DNA from: UMGS1933 sp051891435
GTDB taxonomy: Bacteria > Bacillota > Clostridia > TANB77 > CAG-508
Direction of reading: 5' to 3'
NCBI GenBank assembly: GCA_051891435.1
Contig: JBJFFE010000015.1
Coordinates: 1-17,796, forward strand
DNA: 17,796 nt
Part shown: in pieces, positions 15,312 through 17,796 of the stretch
How positions within the stretch are numbered: position 1 is the first letter of the stretch
Layout of the letters: each line of letters opens with the position of its first letter
Program-made: the position numbers and the translations under genes
The notes under the pieces: model-generated
What the model was told of the DNA's origin: nothing
Database searches by the model: none
What the model saw: the letters and a program-made list of their open reading frames with translations, nothing else

Positions 15312-15370
15312 GCCAATAGGGACGCGTTTCTGCCAATAGGGACGCGTTTCTGCCAATAGGGACGCGTTTC
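15311..15370. repeat. three exact tandem copies of a 20-bp repeat
   Basis: TGCCAATAGGGACGCGTTTC occurs three times without a gap at 15311-15330, 15331-15350 and 15351-15370. The unit is GC-richer than its surroundings and contains the palindrome ACGCGT. It shares AT-x-GGGACG-xx-T-x-TC with the arm of the hairpin at 6064-6140. There are no spacers, so it is not a CRISPR array. Confidence 0.97.
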
Positions 15371-15560
15371 GATTGCATGAAAAGTCGATAATAATTGATA
15401 AAATATGTTGAAAAATTATTGACAGAATACAAGGGATGCGTATAAGAGGTGAACTTTTATACACATCTTTTTATTAATATGGATTTTTAGTGTTCCTTTC
15501 TCTTCAAAGGATCTCCTTTATTTATTGGCTGTGAAAAATGTCGTGAAAAAATTCTCAAAA
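15371..15560. other. gene-free stretch between the DGR-like gene and the rplU promoter
   Basis: No convincing ORF is present. It holds a possible promoter (TTGACA 15419-15424, 16 bp, TATAAG 15441-15446), a terminator-like hairpin at 15435-15475, and TCCTTT-CTCTTC-AAAGGA-TC-TCCTTT at about 15496-15521, in which the central AAAGGA can pair with either neighbour. Confidence 0.4.
15435..15475 (+). terminator. terminator-like hairpin downstream of the DGR-like gene
   Basis: GATG-C-GTATAA (15435-15445) pairs with TTATAC-A-CATC (15457-15467) with one mismatch, followed by TTTTTATT. Confidence 0.6.
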
Positions 15561-15563
15561 AAA

Positions 15564-15592
15564 TTGACAAAATATAGAATATATGTTAAAAT
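15564..15592 (+). promoter_or_regulatory. strong sigma-A promoter of the rplU operon
   Basis: A perfect TTGACA (15564-15569), a 17-bp spacer and TAAAAT (15587-15592), just ahead of the structured L21 leader. Confidence 0.85.
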
Positions 15593-15606
15593 ATTCATCT
15601 GTAAGC

Positions 15607-15661
15607 CGCTTAAGTTAGGTTAATAAAGCAAAACACATGCTACCTAAAATAAAACTTAGCG
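15607..15661 (+). ncRNA. ribosomal protein L21 leader (5' UTR regulatory RNA)
   Basis: Between promoter and rplU the RNA can fold as one long stem. CGCT-(T)-AAGTT (15607-15616) pairs with AACTTAGCG (15653-15661), AGGT (15617-15620) with ACCT (15642-15645), and AGC (15627-15629) with GCT (15639-15641). Position, size and shape fit the Firmicute L21 leader, which is thought to let L21 control its own synthesis. I identified it by context and fold, not by a covariance search. Confidence 0.65.
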
Positions 15662-15695
15662 AGTATTAAAAAGAAAGATGAGGTGCTTTTCGATA

Positions 15696-16049
15696 ATGTA
15701 TGCAATAATCGAAGCTTGTGGAAAGCAATACAAAGTAGTAGAAGGAGACACAGTATTCTTTGAAAAATTAGATACTGAAGAAGGAAAAAAAGTTACTTTT
15801 GATAAAGTAATATTAGTATCTGAGGAAAAAGGAGTAAAAGTTGGAAATCCTTATGTAAAAGGTGTGAAAGTAGAAGGTAAAGTATTATCACACGGTAAAG
15901 GTAAAAAAATAGTTGTTTTCAAAATGAAAGCTAAAAAGAATGAAAGAACAAAACAAGGACATAGACAACCATACACAAAAGTTGAAATTACAGCTATAAA
16001 AACAGCTGCAACAAAAACTGCAAAAAAAGAAGAAAAAGTAGAAGAATAA
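15696..16049 (+). CDS. rplU: 50S ribosomal protein L21
   Basis: MYAIIEACGKQYKVVEGDTVFFEKL and VEGKVLSHGKGKKIVVFKMKAKKNERTKQGHRQPYTKVEI are diagnostic of bacterial L21, a 23S rRNA-binding protein of the large subunit. The ORF is open to 15678, but family members start with MYAII, and GAGGTG at 15679-15684 is placed for the ATG at 15696, giving 117 aa. The C-terminus carries a lysine/alanine-rich extension (AIKTAATKTAKKEEKVEE) longer than the usual ~103 aa. rpmA follows after 54 bp, with no ysxB/prp gene between. Confidence 0.96.
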   Translation: MYAIIEACGKQYKVVEGDTVFFEKLDTEEGKKVTFDKVILVSEEKGVKVGNPYVKGVKVEGKVLSHGKGKKIVVFKMKAKKNERTKQGHRQPYTKVEITAIKTAATKTAKKEEKVEE

Positions 16050-16103
16050 TAAAGGACATTAGAATAAATATTTAAAGCAATTTGAAGGGAGTGAATTTTA
16101 GAA

Positions 16104-16364
16104 ATGGCACATAAAAAAGGTCAAGGTAGTGTTAAAAACGGTAGAGATAGTGAGTCAAAACGTTTAGGTGTGAAAAGAGCAGATGGACAATTTGTTCTTG
16201 CAGGAAATATATTAGTAAGACAAAGAGGAACAAAAGTACATCCAGGTACAAATGTAAGAAAAGGTAGTGATGATACTTTATACTCAGTAGTTGACGGAAC
16301 AGTAAAATTTGAAAGAAAAGGTAAAGACAAAAAACAAGTAAGTGTTTACCCTGTGGAAGAGTAA
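16104..16364 (+). CDS. rpmA: 50S ribosomal protein L27
   Basis: This 86-aa protein is clear L27 (AHKKGQGSVKNGRDSESKRLGVKRADGQFVLAGNILVRQRGTKVHPG), whose N-terminus reaches the peptidyl transferase centre. It starts directly as M-AHKKG. The 9-12 residue extension ending in FFA, which most Firmicute L27 proteins carry and which Prp removes, is absent. An in-frame TGA four codons upstream rules out a missed extension. The absence of prp between rplU and rpmA fits. GGGAGTG lies before the start, and a terminator follows at 16371. Confidence 0.97.
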   Translation: MAHKKGQGSVKNGRDSESKRLGVKRADGQFVLAGNILVRQRGTKVHPGTNVRKGSDDTLYSVVDGTVKFERKGKDKKQVSVYPVEE

Positions 16365-16370
16365 AAAATA

Positions 16371-16406
16371 AAAACAGATGTGATTTTAAAATTACATCTG
16401 TTTTTT
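16371..16406 (+). terminator. terminator of the rplU-rpmA operon
   Basis: AAAACAGATGT (16371-16381) pairs with ACATCTGTTTT (16394-16404), and the pairing continues inward. The stem ends in a T-run 7 bp after the rpmA stop. Confidence 0.9.
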
Positions 16407-16416
16407 ATATAAAATA

Positions 16417-16445
16417 TTTACACAATAGAAAAATTAGTATATAAT
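16417..16445 (+). promoter_or_regulatory. sigma-A promoter for glyA
   Basis: TTTACA (16417-16422), a 17-bp spacer and a perfect TATAAT (16440-16445), 30 bp before the glyA ATG. Confidence 0.75.
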
Positions 16446-16475
16446 TCTAAAATAATAAAAAACGGAGGAGCAAAT

Positions 16476-17715
16476 ATGCCAAGTTTCGAAAATTTAAAAA
16501 GAGAAGATATAGAAGTATATAATGCAATACAAAATGAATTAAACAGGCAACAAAATAAAATAGAACTAATAGCATCTGAAAACTTTACAAGTAATAGTGT
16601 AATGGAAGCAATGGGAAGTTATATGACAAATAAATATGCAGAAGGATATCCTCGGAAATAGATATTATGGTGGATGCGAATTTGTAGATGTAGTAGAAAA
16701 TTTAGCAATAGAAAGAGCTAAAAAACTATTTGGAGCAGAACATGTAAATGTTCAACCTCATTCAGGGGCACAAGCAAATATGGCAGTATATCAAGCAATT
16801 CTTACACCAGGAGATACTGTATTAGGATTAAACTTAGCACATGGAGGACATCTAACACATGGTAGCAAAGTAAACTCATCTGGAAAATTATATAATTTTA
16901 TTGCCTATGGAGTAAAAGAAGATACAGGAAGAATAGATTATGATGAGGTGGAAAGATTAGCAACAGAAAATAAACCAAAATTAATAGTTACAGGAGCTAG
17001 TGCATATCCAAGAGTTATTGATTTTAAAAGATTTGGAGAAATAGCAAAAAAGACAGGAGCTCTTCTTATGGTAGATATGGCACATATTGCAGGACTTGTT
17101 GCAGCAGGTTTGCATCCAAATCCAGTAGAATATGCAGATTTTGTTACTACCACAACACATAAAACTCTAAGAGGACCAAGAGGTGGAATGATACTTTGCA
17201 AAGAAGAATATGCAAAACAAATAGATAAAGCAGTTTTTCCCGGAATACAAGGCGGACCTCTTATGCATGTAATTGCAGCAAAAGCAGTATGCTTTAAAGA
17301 AGCATTAGAACCAAAATTTAAAATTTATCAAGAACAAGTAGTTAAAAATGCGAAACTTCTAGCAGAAGAACTAAAAAAATATGGATTTAAATTATTATCA
17401 GATGGAACAGATAACCATTTAATATTGATAGATTTAAGAAATAGAGGAATAACTGGAAAAGAACTTGAAGTAAGACTTGATGAAGTAGGAATAACAGTAA
17501 ATAAAAATGCAATACCATTTGATCCAGAAAAACCATCTGTAACAAGTGGAATAAGAATAGGAACACCTGCAGTAACAACAAGAGGATTTAAAGAAGGAGA
17601 AATGAAAAAAATAGCTAATTTAATAAATGAGACAGTAGAAAATTATGAAATAAATAAAGAAAAAATAAAAGAAGAAGTAAATAACATTTGCAGAGAATAT
17701 CCGTTATATTGTTGA
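16476..17715 (+). pseudogene. glyA: serine hydroxymethyltransferase, split by a single-base frameshift
   Basis: GlyA is a PLP enzyme that moves a one-carbon unit between serine/glycine and tetrahydrofolate. The first frame runs from ATG 16476 (GGAGGAG upstream) to a TAG at 16659-16661 and ends ...NKYAEGYPRK. The second frame resumes GNRYYGGCEFVDVVE and runs to 17715. Removing one base at about 16653 joins EGYP59 to G60NRYYGG, the standard family sequence, and gives 412 aa, the normal length. The PLP lysine is then K229 in TTTHKTLRGPRGG, and every later motif is intact. Promoter and ribosome binding site are strong. With no other damage, a recent mutation or a sequence error is as likely as true loss; the two pieces would not make an active enzyme separately. 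Confidence 0.92.
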
Positions 17716-17721
17716 TTAAAA

Positions 17722-17740
17722 ACAAATTGTAATTTGTGAG
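17722..17740. repeat. terminal motif of the palindromic element family
   Basis: ACAAATT-GT-AATTTGT (17722-17737) followed by GAGG closely matches the left arm at 1292-1310 (AAATTGTAGTTTGTAGAGG). The inner part of any element here is not like the first copy, and the window ends soon after. ACCTTTT (17758-17764) and AAAAGGT (17778-17784) form another weak inverted repeat. Confidence 0.45.
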
Positions 17741-17796
17741 GCACTACTTCTCAGCCTACCTTTTGTATAATTTTTTTAAAAGGTCAAACTCTCCAA

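Noticed and set aside
15311..15370. CRISPR array
   Set aside because: The three copies are directly adjacent with no spacers, and no cas gene is present.
15070..15432. 120-codon minus-strand frame across the variable repeat and the tandem repeats
   Set aside because: It is antisense to the FGE-like domain, has no family resemblance, and includes residues encoded by the 20-bp repeats; it is open mainly because the segment is GC-rich.
16650..16661. Programmed +1 frameshifting or CGG reassignment in glyA
   Set aside because: CCT-CGG is not a known slippery site and the next tRNA match after a shift is poor; a simple insertion explains it better without comparative data.
16636..17715. A separate gene starting MQKDILGNRYYGG
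   Set aside because: The ATG lies inside the first glyA frame and has no ribosome binding site; the sequence is simply the rest of GlyA after the frameshift.

Overview
The window looks like the chromosome of a spore-forming, very AT-rich Clostridia-type Firmicute. The evidence is the Firmicute housekeeping sets (gatC-gatA, the ireB/yrzL-ruvX/yrqgF-yrzB cluster, rplU-rpmA with an L21 leader), two sporulation genes (spoVT, spoVG), strong AGGAGG-type ribosome binding sites, and codons that mostly end in A or T. No rRNA, tRNA or CRISPR array is seen.

Layout. Positions 1-117 may hold the end of an unknown gene. A nifS/iscS-like cysteine desulfurase (+) converges on an HD-GYP phosphodiesterase and spoVT (both -); a 106-bp palindromic MITE-like element lies at the point of convergence. 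gatC, gatA and a HIT-family protein follow on +, then a sortase. The sortase converges on murC (-) across a 37-bp-arm perfect hairpin. spoVG is divergent from murC and has a sigma-H-like promoter; two terminators follow it. Next comes a three-gene + strand cluster that I cannot match to a named system: a small exported two-helix membrane protein, a 754-aa protein with two AT-hooks, five DLFN/S repeats and a degenerate MinD/CpaE-like ATPase domain, and a membrane GAF/degenerate-GGDEF protein. The conserved ireB-ruvX-yrzB set follows, then a 14-codon remnant of an XRE-type regulator.

The most notable locus is 13366-15303. It encodes a 645-aa protein with a prepilin-like N-terminus and a formylglycine-generating-enzyme/C-type-lectin-like C-terminus. 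Its last ~37 variable codons switch abruptly to 61% GC, and 34 of 37 end in a pyrimidine. A 9-bp hairpin lies over the stop codon. These are the hallmarks of the variable repeat of a diversity-generating retroelement (DGR), but there is no reverse transcriptase or template repeat in the window, so the target would be served in trans. Three tandem 20-bp repeats follow. The window ends with an L21-leader-controlled rplU-rpmA operon, in which L27 lacks the usual Firmicute N-terminal extension, and a glyA gene broken by a single-base frameshift.

How the genes fit together: translation quality control and cofactors (GatCA, L21/L27, NifS, GlyA), cell wall and surface (MurC, sortase, the prepilin-like DGR target), and developmental or second-messenger regulation (SpoVT, SpoVG, HD-GYP, degenerate GGDEF). 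Calls rest on motif recognition by eye; no database search was run.
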